The notes: a model not told the origin generated them from the sequence alone. A DNA stretch of 64,000 nucleotides from Candidatus Babeliales bacterium (GCA_020049835.1 JAGVLK010000007.1:1-64000); one strand, 5' to 3'. Counted from the first letter of the stretch, positions 32,401-40,754 are shown. Program-made: numbers and translations.

Positions 32401-33811
32401 AATTCAACTTGGTGTTAACGGTGTGAACGTTATCCTCAATGGTGCTGAAGGTCAGATAAACTTGAACGAAGACGTCGTGGTTAATAATATCTGTGCGTTC
32501 TTACCTGGACCGGATATTACATTGACCGGTGTTCTTCGTATCTCTTCTGAGTGTTGCAGAACATTACGCATTACCAAAGATGGTATACTTGATTTAAGCG
32601 GATTTGGTGGCGGACAGTCCATTGAATTTGCCGGTAATGTTCGTGTTGTGTTTGAACCGGGTTCAAAAGTAATTCTTGCCAACAATACAACATTGCGTTG
32701 GACAGAGAACTCAACAGCAGAGTTTGAGCCAATTGTATTTACCGATGTATTTAGCCCTAATTCATTAACATCAACTGATACATCACGTGTACATTTTGTT
32801 GGTGAAGGTTCGCTTGAATTCGTTGATTGTTCTGCAGCTTCATTACCGCGTGATGCGTTTGTGGGTGTAGAAAACGATCTCAGCTGTGGCATATTAACGA
32901 CAGCTGTTACTGTACGTTTAGAAGACAGTGCGAAGTTCCAAATTGGTGACCCTGCATGTAGAACACCGGGTGGTGCATTCCAGGTTGGTAATACAACTAA
33001 TCTTGAAGAGCGTGGTAGCGTAAGCTTCTCACTTATCGTAGATGGCCCTGAAGCATCATTTGAAATAGGCCAACAAGGATTCTTGGGTCTTGGTGTTGGC
33101 GTAGTGAATAAAGGTCGCCTTGCACCAGATTTCTGGCTTGTAGCTCCTACATTCAACGTAAATGAAGTGAATCTGTTCTTGAATAACGGCAGATTTGCAC
33201 ATACGCAGTTGTATGCAGGTTCTGATGAGCGTGCATCATTGATTGCTTTCTGCAACAGTGTTGGTGGTGCTGTACAACCGTTTAATTATACTATTGCACC
33301 AATATTTGATACGACTGATGGTACCTTGCTTTCTAACATGAGCTTGCTTGGTGGTGGCAATATAATTGCGTGCCCTCCAACAATAGGTATCTTTGCGCCA
33401 ATCGTTGGCATTATTAACGGTACAGTGAACTCAGGTACAGCAGGTGAGTATGAAGTTGGCATATTAGCGTCAACTCCAATAATAGCAACATTTGCGGCTG
33501 GTCCACTGTCTGCAAGTTCAATATATGCATTATTACGTGTTCAGGACATTATTGCAGATTTACCGGCAAATGGTCGTGGCGTTGGTGCTCCAAGTGATTT
33601 GCGTAATCAAATTCGTGTTGGTTATGTAGATACAGCGGGCGCTGGTGGAGATGGCTTCATTGGGCGTGCAGAAATAGAAAAAGTAGTGGGTAAATCAGCG
33701 CAAACTTCGGTGCAAGAGCATACACTAGAAATAGGTGTTGTAGCTATTGTGTTAGAAAATAGCGGTGGTGCTCCACGTGCAATTGTGGACGTTAATGAAA
33801 TAGGCCAATAA
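29495..33811 (+). CDS. giant secreted Cys-rich protein, 1438 aa, probable beta-solenoid
   Basis: The largest gene of the window. A signal peptide (about 1-26, ending LLHAG) is followed by about 1400 residues of short beta strands with Gly, Asn and Asp turns, as in beta-helical passengers, and roughly 30 cysteines scattered along it, including SECCRTLR and CESCAVC. Examples of strand-rich segments are ITVNVTDDLTFQG and VFEPGSKVILANN. There is no C-terminal barrel and no aromatic beta-signal. An RGD at residues 303-305 is noted but may be chance. The family is unknown to me. It is followed by an intergenic hairpin and then the barrel gene, so it may be a surface protein displayed with that barrel. 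The ATG follows AAAGGATG. Promoter at 29370-29398. Confidence 0.75.
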   Translation: MRKSFVAKSIPCISFLLLLSSTLLHAGSCGPTIGWGPVVAADVFDQNINLNSPTIDIIGGVAVHAVSCDITINMNVAGPITIEGDPAAGNSRLYLNPDAGRTITVNVTDDLTFQGSAFGAVGELDLLVTVTGAGEVIFILDAGNNVVLQRNASGSSVGGAVQMYRQADPTVMFADMLFTTSQTTPAISSLVIGTDSLLSYLATDTTQTAEIIFEPGDGSIQPEIQILMADRAAVLVRGNLLTPSADKYTIADITPSVVPGGDSAFRLTVATNNIANPAGLRVQNENNTIGQFLWDPWCIEGERGDIHLFNGIQYGFIVGSTGELRIDPYTFVDYIALSLPTCLVSTIDCIGTIATTSVAKRRNPSALFTDSFVFSDQPAPVINIMAHAGLYLRSGVGNNGQVQPGFIVDPLNRTPGAGIPVMDIEGQLFVRGANIPGTAEQCFIDEQQLSKIEVLSWEVQPFGGPLFTDYTVEDPVNNPFIFPSRTFTTVPLPDPCDPTADLFYYAAYNKGAIFNNGRADLITVSLDHTDEIHLVVEDNDVSSEPTYIGGETWHIPCESCAVCIARPLFAFFNSRFNIHTNVALTGVDLLIEVGGPSGDTDGFNFCQDNISKFVFYQNGKILDNGTGRSMILGTFPGSTACDGCTVISKDTHLNVMQDNVCDGGALVDELILTTTANTALLIPGIPSGDLSQQYAIQTIYLGNNSNISIGAESVSCTESMTQDVRFASYPNPQTTFAFNPLIFPTLLINSNLFSFESRGGAAGLPETSNVTGQGGIFVDANGIFTIGGSRLTADQICVQCLFRANMGVMVTASCNGFIDLPANRVLFDPRVGIAFWQLNMNNSSEQVIVQRGQEISDYTLNWLFLIKDYEVFMPYYLTDCYSPCFCPPVTSMNVSAIPTVEGTVQQLQIKGSRLGDPAHVKIRGGTVGELVMLSGFNSAEAPVAVVVLEDQGQIGLGSTHRTVDSLEASIQLGVNGVNVILNGAEGQINLNEDVVVNNICAFLPGPDITLTGVLRISSECCRTLRITKDGILDLSGFGGGQSIEFAGNVRVVFEPGSKVILANNTTLRWTENSTAEFEPIVFTDVFSPNSLTSTDTSRVHFVGEGSLEFVDCSAASLPRDAFVGVENDLSCGILTTAVTVRLEDSAKFQIGDPACRTPGGAFQVGNTTNLEERGSVSFSLIVDGPEASFEIGQQGFLGLGVGVVNKGRLAPDFWLVAPTFNVNEVNLFLNNGRFAHTQLYAGSDERASLIAFCNSVGGAVQPFNYTIAPIFDTTDGTLLSNMSLLGGGNIIACPPTIGIFAPIVGIINGTVNSGTAGEYEVGILASTPIIATFAAGPLSASSIYALLRVQDIIADLPANGRGVGAPSDLRNQIRVGYVDTAGAGGDGFIGRAEIEKVVGKSAQTSVQEHTLEIGVVAIVLENSGGAPRAIVDVNEIGQ

Positions 33812-33819
33812 TACGAAAA

Positions 33820-33855
33820 CATGGTGGAGCGGACATACGGTATGTTCGCTCCATG
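33820..33855 (+). promoter_or_regulatory. intercistronic hairpin after the giant protein gene
   Basis: TGGAGCGGACATA pairs with TATGTTCGCTCCA across a CGG loop, and CATGG..CCATG may extend the stem. No U run follows, so it is less likely to be a strong terminator and more likely an RNA processing or attenuation element. The gap holds no gene. Confidence 0.5.
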
Positions 33856-33901
33856 CACCAACTGATATGAACTATATCAAAATTACCAAAAAAGGAGAAC
33901 A

Positions 33902-35800
33902 ATGAAAAAAGGTCTGCTCAGCATAGTGAGCCTGTTAAGTTTAACAGCTGGCCCACTCTCTGCTACAACAAGTTTCTTCCGTACGCCGTTGAGCTTTATA
34001 GAAAGCCGTTGGGGTACTGTCCATTATCCATTACCACCATTAGATAATTGTGGTTGGCAGGTAGATACGATGGGTCTTGTGTACCAACGTTCTGCATGCG
34101 ATGCCTTTGGTCGTGATCCACTGTGTGGAACAAATAATTGTAAAAACATATGTGATGATGGTAATGATACATCAACAACCCGTAAAACAGTACCACTTTC
34201 ACAACTTTGGTTTGGTAAAGCGGATTTTTCAGCGCGTGACATAGGCTTTGTATCATCGGAAGGTAACCCATTTTTAGCGTTTACTAATTTTAGTCCACGA
34301 TTTCGTTACTATGAAAACGGTGTAGCATTAGCACTTAATGCCTATCGTTTGGTTGGATGCGATAAATCATGGTTTGTTGGTGCGCGTGCAGCATTGCCGA
34401 TTTGCAGCATTCAAGTAAATGAAGTTGCGAGTGTGAAGCTTTCAACAATAACTCCAGATTTCGAAGATACCATAGTGCCAATTCAACAGCAGTTACACGG
34501 AACGAGTCCAGGTACAGGTTCAGTTGATTCGCGAGATGTAAAAGCATATCGGCTTGATTTTTTGAGCACACTAGAAATGCCTGATGGTACACCTATGGTA
34601 GAATATGGTACCGTAACAGGTGATATTACTGGTAATACACGAATTGCTGGCCAAGATATAACTAATAATGTGACTCAAACTATTGGTGGTGATACTAATG
34701 ATCGTCGTGCACCTGTATATGTATATAAACAATCAAGTGGCATAGTTCCATTGCCACCAAAAGGTTTAACTGTTGCATCGTTAACCGGCAATGTACCTCC
34801 GACTGGTCAAAATCTTATGATATCTTCTGATGCCAACGTGTTGTTGGCTGCAGATGGTTCTGGTCCGGTTGATGGTCAATGGGCAGCGTTTGGTGGATTT
34901 ACACCTACTCCTCCAGGAGGACAGCCTAATTATCAAGCTGATTATGCAGGTAATTTAGGAACCAATGTAGCTGCACAGAAACAATTATTTGTTGTGCCGG
35001 TTGGTACAAGCTCAGGCGGTACAACATTTGAGCCAATAGGTCTTGTTGTGCAAAATACTATCGACTATGTAATTCAAAAACTACAATTGGCAAGCACAGT
35101 TGCGCTCGATTTCTTTGCAGATAAAGGATATAGTTTATCCAGTTGCACAAGTGGTGCCGGCGATACGTTTATTGATTTTTATGGTGGTAAATGGTGCGAT
35201 TGTTGGTATGGCGATCTTCTTGTTGGGTTGCGTTTACCGACAGGTACTGATTCAGATAATCAAAAAAATCTGTATCAGCAGATGACGGGTAACAACGGTC
35301 ACTTTGGGTTAAAATTTGGTGTTGAAGGCGGTTATAAAGCATGTGACTGGATGGGTATTAAAGGTGATGTGTTCTGGCGCCATAACTTTAGAGCAACTGA
35401 AAAACGCGCAGCGGCATTTGTAGGTTCAACGGTACACAACTTTGGTCCATGCATTGACGCACAAGTTAAATGGAATGATCTCCAGGCACATGTAGATGTC
35501 ACTGTCTTTTTACCAAAATGTCCAAATACCGGTTGGGATGTTGGATATGAGTTTTACTATCGCACAAAAGATGATCTGTGCTATTGCGCTACTCAGGCCT
35601 ATAATCTAGCAGGTGTATTGCAAACATTAGATCCAAATCTTGCTGCAGCAGATTCTAAACTATTGTCTCATAAAGTACGGTTTGAAGTGTTCAGCCAATG
35701 GGAATGTGTTGAAGCATTCTTGGGTGCATCATACATCTTTGCCGGTGATAATGTCATGAAAGAAAGAGAATGGCATATTGGCATGAAGGCGTATTTCTAG
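33902..35800 (+). CDS. Cys-rich outer-membrane beta-barrel protein, GNNGH-type, 632 aa
   Basis: A signal peptide (MKKGLLSIVSLLSLTAGPLSA) precedes a 610-residue mature protein with about 19 cysteines. Cys-rich runs include DPLCGTNNCKNICDDGND and KWCDCWYGD. The motif GNNGHFGLKFG (463-473) and the closing strand pair, ending EREWHIGMKAYF, match the smaller barrel at 16553-17947. A Gly/Thr/Pro-rich region in the middle (about 230-380) looks like an exposed loop or an insertion. The C-terminal aromatic residue fits insertion by BamA. The ATG follows AAAAGGAGA. It would anchor or transport surface material, perhaps the giant protein upstream. No function is proven. Confidence 0.78.
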   Translation: MKKGLLSIVSLLSLTAGPLSATTSFFRTPLSFIESRWGTVHYPLPPLDNCGWQVDTMGLVYQRSACDAFGRDPLCGTNNCKNICDDGNDTSTTRKTVPLSQLWFGKADFSARDIGFVSSEGNPFLAFTNFSPRFRYYENGVALALNAYRLVGCDKSWFVGARAALPICSIQVNEVASVKLSTITPDFEDTIVPIQQQLHGTSPGTGSVDSRDVKAYRLDFLSTLEMPDGTPMVEYGTVTGDITGNTRIAGQDITNNVTQTIGGDTNDRRAPVYVYKQSSGIVPLPPKGLTVASLTGNVPPTGQNLMISSDANVLLAADGSGPVDGQWAAFGGFTPTPPGGQPNYQADYAGNLGTNVAAQKQLFVVPVGTSSGGTTFEPIGLVVQNTIDYVIQKLQLASTVALDFFADKGYSLSSCTSGAGDTFIDFYGGKWCDCWYGDLLVGLRLPTGTDSDNQKNLYQQMTGNNGHFGLKFGVEGGYKACDWMGIKGDVFWRHNFRATEKRAAAFVGSTVHNFGPCIDAQVKWNDLQAHVDVTVFLPKCPNTGWDVGYEFYYRTKDDLCYCATQAYNLAGVLQTLDPNLAAADSKLLSHKVRFEVFSQWECVEAFLGASYIFAGDNVMKEREWHIGMKAYF

Positions 35801-35827
35801 ACAATAGTTTTAATCCAAAGGAAGAGC

Positions 35828-36499
35828 ATGAAAACTAACTTAAAATGTTTCCCGAGCGAACGTTACATAGCGTTGGTTGCGGTAGCATTATTGGTGAATG
35901 TCACAATGCATGCCGTGAATGTCAAACATATGTCAATTGCCCGCACAACACGCTCAGCAAATACGGCTATGAATGCTTCATTGCAGATGCGTAACATGCA
36001 GCCTGATTCGGCATACCTTTTGCACATGAGTCATAGAAATATAGAACGGGAATTGGGTATATCGCTTTCTGTTGAACGAGTTGTTAGTATTTTGCATGCC
36101 ATTGCATGTGATGTGAGAATACAATCGTTAGCAGATGATTGTTTGTATTCTATTATGCCTTCTAGTCGACGTTCAGCAAAGGATATATGTTCTGCGCAAG
36201 ATATTTTAGATGAAATTGCACATGTATGCGAATTAGAAGGTGCTACGATTGTTCGTGCACCGCGCCCGGAAGGATCTAATGAACCAAGCCTTGTATCGCC
36301 ATTTGATTCTTCACTCTTGGCTGACATTGCAGCATGTTGTTGTAATTTAACTAATACAGTTGGGCCAAACGATAAAGGTATTTGCGATGCCTCCAGATGG
36401 AGCACGGTTGATGGCATTCAAAATACTAATCAATCTGTTATTGGATGGCTAAAAACGATTATGATAGAATTGCGCGGTCTCTGCCAATCTATGCCATAA
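35828..36499 (+). CDS. secreted hypothetical protein, 223 aa
   Basis: No family recognised. The N-terminus has a hydrophobic stretch (YIALVAVALLVNVTMHAVN), a likely signal peptide after a longer basic n-region. The mature part is largely helical and contains RNIERELGISLSVERVVSIL and a row of cysteines (ACCCN). It ends with a helix containing LRGLC. The ATG follows AAAGGAAG, 27 bases after the barrel stop, so it probably belongs to the same operon as the giant protein and the barrel. A strong terminator follows at 36525. Confidence 0.68.
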   Translation: MKTNLKCFPSERYIALVAVALLVNVTMHAVNVKHMSIARTTRSANTAMNASLQMRNMQPDSAYLLHMSHRNIERELGISLSVERVVSILHAIACDVRIQSLADDCLYSIMPSSRRSAKDICSAQDILDEIAHVCELEGATIVRAPRPEGSNEPSLVSPFDSSLLADIAACCCNLTNTVGPNDKGICDASRWSTVDGIQNTNQSVIGWLKTIMIELRGLCQSMP

Positions 36500-36524
36500 T
36501 ACGTTAGTGCATAGCACAATTAAA

Positions 36525-36559
36525 AGAGGGCGTGAGCATAGAGCTTATGCCCTCTTTTT
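36525..36559 (+). terminator. rho-independent terminator of the giant protein operon
   Basis: AGAGGGCGTGAGC pairs with GCTTATGCCCTCT across a short loop, followed by TTTTT. The stem is long and the U run follows directly. Confidence 0.85.
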
Positions 36560-36614
36560 GCGTAGTTACGATAATTGGGGTAGACTAATTATAATGAAAA
36601 ATTGCTCTAAGGAA

Positions 36615-36788
36615 GATCCTTCGACTAGCTCAGGATGATTATTGAAAAAATAGCATGGATTTGTTAGGCAATCATTCTAATTGGGCAATTATGCTAAAGT
36701 GATGAATATTTTTTAAAACATGTTGATTGTGCAAAAAACTATTAATCATCCTGAAAAACTATTAATCATCCTGAGCTGGTCGAAGGAT
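36615..36788. repeat. palindromic element, family 2, copy B
   Basis: The left arm GATCCTTCGACTAGCTCAGG, then ATGATT, is mirrored by the right arm AATCATCCTGAGCTGGTCGA, then AGGAT. The ends match those of copy A at 19552-19720 with few mismatches. The right side has a tandem 20-base duplication (36734-36753 and 36754-36773), and the GC-rich module of copy A is absent. The interior is AT-rich and non-coding. Confidence 0.8.
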
Positions 36789-36827
36789 AATCATTAACTT
36801 ATTTTGATACAAAAGGTATAGTGCGCC

Positions 36828-38753
36828 ATGCATAAAAAAACTTGTTATACAACAACCCCCATTTATTATGTAACTGCAAAGCCCCATTTGGGTTCGCTTT
36901 ATTCAACGGTAATAGCTGACGTTATTACCCGTTGGCACCAGTTAAAAGGGTACGATACGTATATGTTAACCGGCACCGATGAACATGGCCAAAAAGTTTT
37001 CCAAGCAGCAACGGCCGCTGGTAAAGATCCTAAAAGTTTTGTCGATAGCTTTATAGAAAGCTATCATGATACCTGGCAGAAATATGAGATTGCTTATACC
37101 CATTTTATACGTACAACCGATGCATCGCATATTGCGGCCGTACAAGAATGGATACGCCAACTGCAGGCAAAGGGTGATATTTACAAAGCTTTATATGAAG
37201 GGTGGTACTGCACGCCATGCGAAACTTTTGTAACTGAAACAGAAATTAATGAGCAACGTGCAGCAGGTCATGATCAGCCTCATTGCCCAACCTGCGGTCG
37301 CCCCGTGCAAGCGATGCAAGAAGAGACCTATTTCTTTAGGTTATCTGCATATCAAGATCGCTTGCTTGCCTATTATGCTGAACATCCGGATTTTATTATT
37401 CCCCGCGAGCGCGCACATGAAGTGATACAGTTTGTAAAATCGGGGCTCAAAGACCTGAGTATTTCGCGAAAAACGGTTACCTGGGGAATTCCATTTCCCG
37501 GTGATGAACATCAAGTAACCTATGTCTGGGCGGATGCACTTAACAATTATATTACTGCCATCGGCTGGGGCCAAAAGGGCAAAGAAGCGGAATTTAAGCA
37601 TTGGTGGCCCGCAAACGTGCAAGTAATGGGCAAAGATATTATTCGTTTTCATGCTATTTATTGGCCGGCATTTTTGATGGCAATTGATCAACCATTGCCA
37701 AAACATTTGTTGGTGCATGGTTGGATTAAAGTTGATAAACAGAAAATGTCCAAATCATTAGGTAATGTTGTCGATCCAATTGTATTATATAATGAATATG
37801 GTGCAGATGCAGTGCGCTACTATTTAATGCGCCATATGGCAGTTACGCATGATGGCGAATTTGCTATTGCTGATCTTGAACAGGCAATCACCTCTGAACT
37901 GGCAAACGATTTGGGCAACCTGCTCAATCGCACGATTAGTTTGGCAGAAAAGCATGATGCGCTTAAGTTGGATGATCCACGTCTATGGTCACCGGCAGCA
38001 CTTGAACTTATTGAGCAAGCATGGCAAACCATTGAAAGCGTTTCAGAGTATATGGATGATTTAATGATTCATATGGCGGTCGCACGTTTGTGGAAATTTA
38101 TTAATCAAGTAAATGCTTACTTTCATGCGCATGAACCATGGAAATTGGCAAAAGATAATCGCAAACAGTTTATTGAGGTGCTCGCAGTTACCTGCCACAG
38201 TTTGTATGTAATCGGTGTTATTGCATGGCCAATTATGCCTTATAAAATGCAAGAACTTCTTGCAGCACTTGGTTGCAAACTGCAGGTTGATACTGAACAT
38301 GATCGGCTTGCAGACATCGCATTAAGCTACCATCAGCGTACGTTCATCCTAACAAAAGGTGCGCCGTTATTTGTTAAACCTGAACCTAAAGAGGCATCGG
38401 TGGAAGAACCTAAAGTTGAACCAACCTACATCGCAATTGATGATGTGGCAAAAGTTGAGTTATTAGTTGGTACTATTGCGCATGCTGAAACCGTGCCAAA
38501 ATCTGATAAGCTGCTCATGTTACAAGTTGATTTTGGACCATTGGGTGTGCGCCAAGTACTTGCAGGAATTCGACAATCGTATGAGCCGGCAGAATTGCAT
38601 GGACAGCAAGCACTCTTTGTGGGTAACTTAAAACCGCGCATGATGCTCGGGCACGAATCGCAAGGTATGTTGCTCGTTGCAAAAGATGTAAACGGTAAAG
38701 CGATCATTATGCGTCCGCTCGTGGCTGTACCAAATGGTAGTCGTTTGGCGTAA
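36828..38753 (+). CDS. metG: methionyl-tRNA synthetase with C-terminal tRNA-binding domain
   Basis: Class I synthetase that charges tRNA-Met and initiator tRNA, 641 residues. The HIGH-type motif is AKPHLGSLYS (H20-S23) and KMSKS is at 306-310. A zinc knuckle has C128-x2-C131 and C153-x2-C156. The last about 110 residues form an EMAP/Trbp111-like domain (VGTIAHAETVPKSDKLLML), common in bacterial MetRS. The Shine-Dalgarno (AAGG) is distant. Bounded on both sides by palindromic repeats. Confidence 0.96.
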   Translation: MHKKTCYTTTPIYYVTAKPHLGSLYSTVIADVITRWHQLKGYDTYMLTGTDEHGQKVFQAATAAGKDPKSFVDSFIESYHDTWQKYEIAYTHFIRTTDASHIAAVQEWIRQLQAKGDIYKALYEGWYCTPCETFVTETEINEQRAAGHDQPHCPTCGRPVQAMQEETYFFRLSAYQDRLLAYYAEHPDFIIPRERAHEVIQFVKSGLKDLSISRKTVTWGIPFPGDEHQVTYVWADALNNYITAIGWGQKGKEAEFKHWWPANVQVMGKDIIRFHAIYWPAFLMAIDQPLPKHLLVHGWIKVDKQKMSKSLGNVVDPIVLYNEYGADAVRYYLMRHMAVTHDGEFAIADLEQAITSELANDLGNLLNRTISLAEKHDALKLDDPRLWSPAALELIEQAWQTIESVSEYMDDLMIHMAVARLWKFINQVNAYFHAHEPWKLAKDNRKQFIEVLAVTCHSLYVIGVIAWPIMPYKMQELLAALGCKLQVDTEHDRLADIALSYHQRTFILTKGAPLFVKPEPKEASVEEPKVEPTYIAIDDVAKVELLVGTIAHAETVPKSDKLLMLQVDFGPLGVRQVLAGIRQSYEPAELHGQQALFVGNLKPRMMLGHESQGMLLVAKDVNGKAIIMRPLVAVPNGSRLA

Positions 38754-38784
38754 CGAAATATTTTTATACTGTTATTTTCCATTT

Positions 38785-38916
38785 TGTCATCCTCGCTTCG
38801 GGGATCCAGGCCGGTGGATTTTATTATAAGAGTTACAGAGAAAGCACATGTATTCTTTTGATATCTTATTATAGTTGTATCTGATCTTGGTCTGGATCCC
38901 CGAAGCGAGGATGACA
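38785..38916. repeat. MITE-like palindromic element, family 1, copy B
   Basis: The 28-base ends (38785-38812 and 38889-38916) are inverted repeats with one mismatch and match the ends of copy A (3275-3430). The 76-base interior resembles copy A in part (GGTGGA at the left, GATCTTGG at the right), so the copies share ancestry beyond the ends. It sits between metG and the heparinase-like gene, which run in the same direction. Confidence 0.85.
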
Positions 38917-38942
38917 AAAAAGAGACTATTCGAAAGATAGTC

Positions 38943-40754
38943 GTGTCTTTAAAAAAACTAATCAAATCCCTGCGCCGGCAAGGCGTATATGCAACCTGGC
39001 GAATTTTCTATGAACGCATGCGCACATGTTATTATAGGTTGCGCATGCGTACTATTGCATTTACGCGGCCAGCATTGCCATACACACAATTACGTGACCG
39101 ACTGTGTCTATTTTCCACCGATCGTTTTTTATGCACTTCGGATATGCGTGAAGCAGCAGATCTGTATGTGCAAGACAAACTTGAAGCATTTGGAGTACGT
39201 ACGCATAAGTTGTCGCCCACTTTGTGGCATACTGATATCTGTTTACAACAAGCAGACAAATCAGCAGATGTGTATTTTCCACCACTACCTATTGATCGCA
39301 TACATCTTAATCTTGCAAGCTCGAGTAAGCAACGCGTAAAAGATATTAAAGTTCCATGGGAGCTGTCGCGCATGCAGCAGTTAGTTGTACTTGCGCAAGC
39401 ATGCAAGCAGAATCATGATGAACGGTATGCACAAGCGGTGCATCGGCAGTTGCAACATTGGATAGAACACAATCCATATCTACATGGTGTTAATTGGTTG
39501 TGTGCAATGGACGTTGGTATTCGAGCAACAAACATCATACTTGCACTTGCAGTATTAGTGCAATCTGATGCATGTGATGATGTCTATGTGCGCAGGTATT
39601 TTGATAATTTATTTCTGCATATGGAGTTTATTGAGCATCATTGGGAATGGTACGATGGGCGCACCTCAAATCATTATCTTGCCGATTTAGTTGGATATCT
39701 GTATCTCTGTTGGTTGTTTTATGATTTGCCGGGTATGCGCAAACGAGCTACTTGGGGATATAATCAGATTATTAATGAAATGCAAAAACAGGTACATGCA
39801 GAAGGAACTGATTATGAAGGCTCAACGACGTATCACAAATTAGTGCTTGAACTGTTTGAACATGCAAATAATGTTTTGCTATTGCTCGGATACACTATGC
39901 CAACATGGTGGAGCGAACGCCTTGCGCTTATGCGCACCTTTGTACTGTGGTGTAGTTATGCACCGGGCAAAATGATTATGATCGGTGATTGTGATTCCGG
40001 TTCAGTAGTGTGGCCAGGTTTTGTTGCAGTAGACAATAGGTTGCCGTTGGGCATTATGCATTATGCTCATTTTGGATTAACTATTTTGAGAAGCGAACGC
40101 ATACATATGAGTTTACGTCATCATGCATATGATAAGCGACAACCATCGGGGCATTTTCATAATGATGCCGGTAGTATTACGCTTGCAATCGATGGCATAC
40201 CGGTGATTATTGATCCGGGTAGTTATCTCTATACCGCGTGGCCGACATGGCGCAATCAGTTTCGTTCAGCCTCCATGCATAGTTGTATGAGTATTAAGGA
40301 TCATGAGCTGACTCCTTTTGATGCACATCTTTTTTTTCTGGCAGTGCCAGAAAATGATATAAGCAAAAGTATTTTTGAGCAACCGGTTATGCGTAGCGTG
40401 CATACATTATGTGAGCGCTTTGGACTCAAGGCAGAGCGCAATATTGACGTTAAAAACGATATAATTACGATTAATGATCGATGGCATAAAATCGGTACCA
40501 TGCATCCAGAGCTGCATACACAATGGCGCTTGTTGTTACATCCGGATATCGAACTTGTTATGCAGGATGCGTATAGTTGGCGAGTTTTACACAATGGGCG
40601 CCAACTGTGCAAAATTATAGCTGATTATCCTATGACGACAGTACCTAGCTGGATGAGTGTCGCCTATGGAACCAAAGTTGCCGCTGTTGCATTACATGCG
40701 GAGCGGCCGATTGATGTTGAGCGTTTCTGGCAGCTGCGCATTGTGGTTGATTAA
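38943..40754 (+). CDS. heparinase II/III-like polysaccharide lyase family protein
   Basis: 603 residues. The layout matches heparinase II/III: an alpha-helical N-terminal domain (IKVPWELSRMQQLVVLAQA, NPYLHGVNWLCAMDVGIRA, SNHYLADLVGYLYL, and EGTDYEGSTTYHKLVLEL), then a beta domain with GHFHNDAGSITLAIDG, then IPVIIDPGS, whose H-N-D-x-G is a family hallmark. Most family members cleave acidic glycans such as heparin or alginate. The substrate here is unknown. No signal peptide is evident; many relatives lie in capsule and O-antigen loci. The start is a GTG at 38943; the N-terminus LKKLIKSLRRQGVYATW agrees with the family. The last 4 bases overlap the converging small-protein gene. Confidence 0.8.
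   Translation: MSLKKLIKSLRRQGVYATWRIFYERMRTCYYRLRMRTIAFTRPALPYTQLRDRLCLFSTDRFLCTSDMREAADLYVQDKLEAFGVRTHKLSPTLWHTDICLQQADKSADVYFPPLPIDRIHLNLASSSKQRVKDIKVPWELSRMQQLVVLAQACKQNHDERYAQAVHRQLQHWIEHNPYLHGVNWLCAMDVGIRATNIILALAVLVQSDACDDVYVRRYFDNLFLHMEFIEHHWEWYDGRTSNHYLADLVGYLYLCWLFYDLPGMRKRATWGYNQIINEMQKQVHAEGTDYEGSTTYHKLVLELFEHANNVLLLLGYTMPTWWSERLALMRTFVLWCSYAPGKMIMIGDCDSGSVVWPGFVAVDNRLPLGIMHYAHFGLTILRSERIHMSLRHHAYDKRQPSGHFHNDAGSITLAIDGIPVIIDPGSYLYTAWPTWRNQFRSASMHSCMSIKDHELTPFDAHLFFLAVPENDISKSIFEQPVMRSVHTLCERFGLKAERNIDVKNDIITINDRWHKIGTMHPELHTQWRLLLHPDIELVMQDAYSWRVLHNGRQLCKIIADYPMTTVPSWMSVAYGTKVAAVALHAERPIDVERFWQLRIVVD

Larger units (their letters stand above)
36500..36827. other. 328-base intergenic region with terminator and palindromic element
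   Basis: No gene was found. The left part holds the terminator at 36525-36559. Bases 36615-36788 are the family 2 palindromic element. The remainder leads into the metG translation start. Confidence 0.7.

Noticed and set aside
32452-33255. Long 267-codon open frame antisense to the giant secreted protein gene
   Set aside because: Lies entirely within a gene with a clear signal peptide and protein-like composition. It has no Shine-Dalgarno and no recognisable domain.
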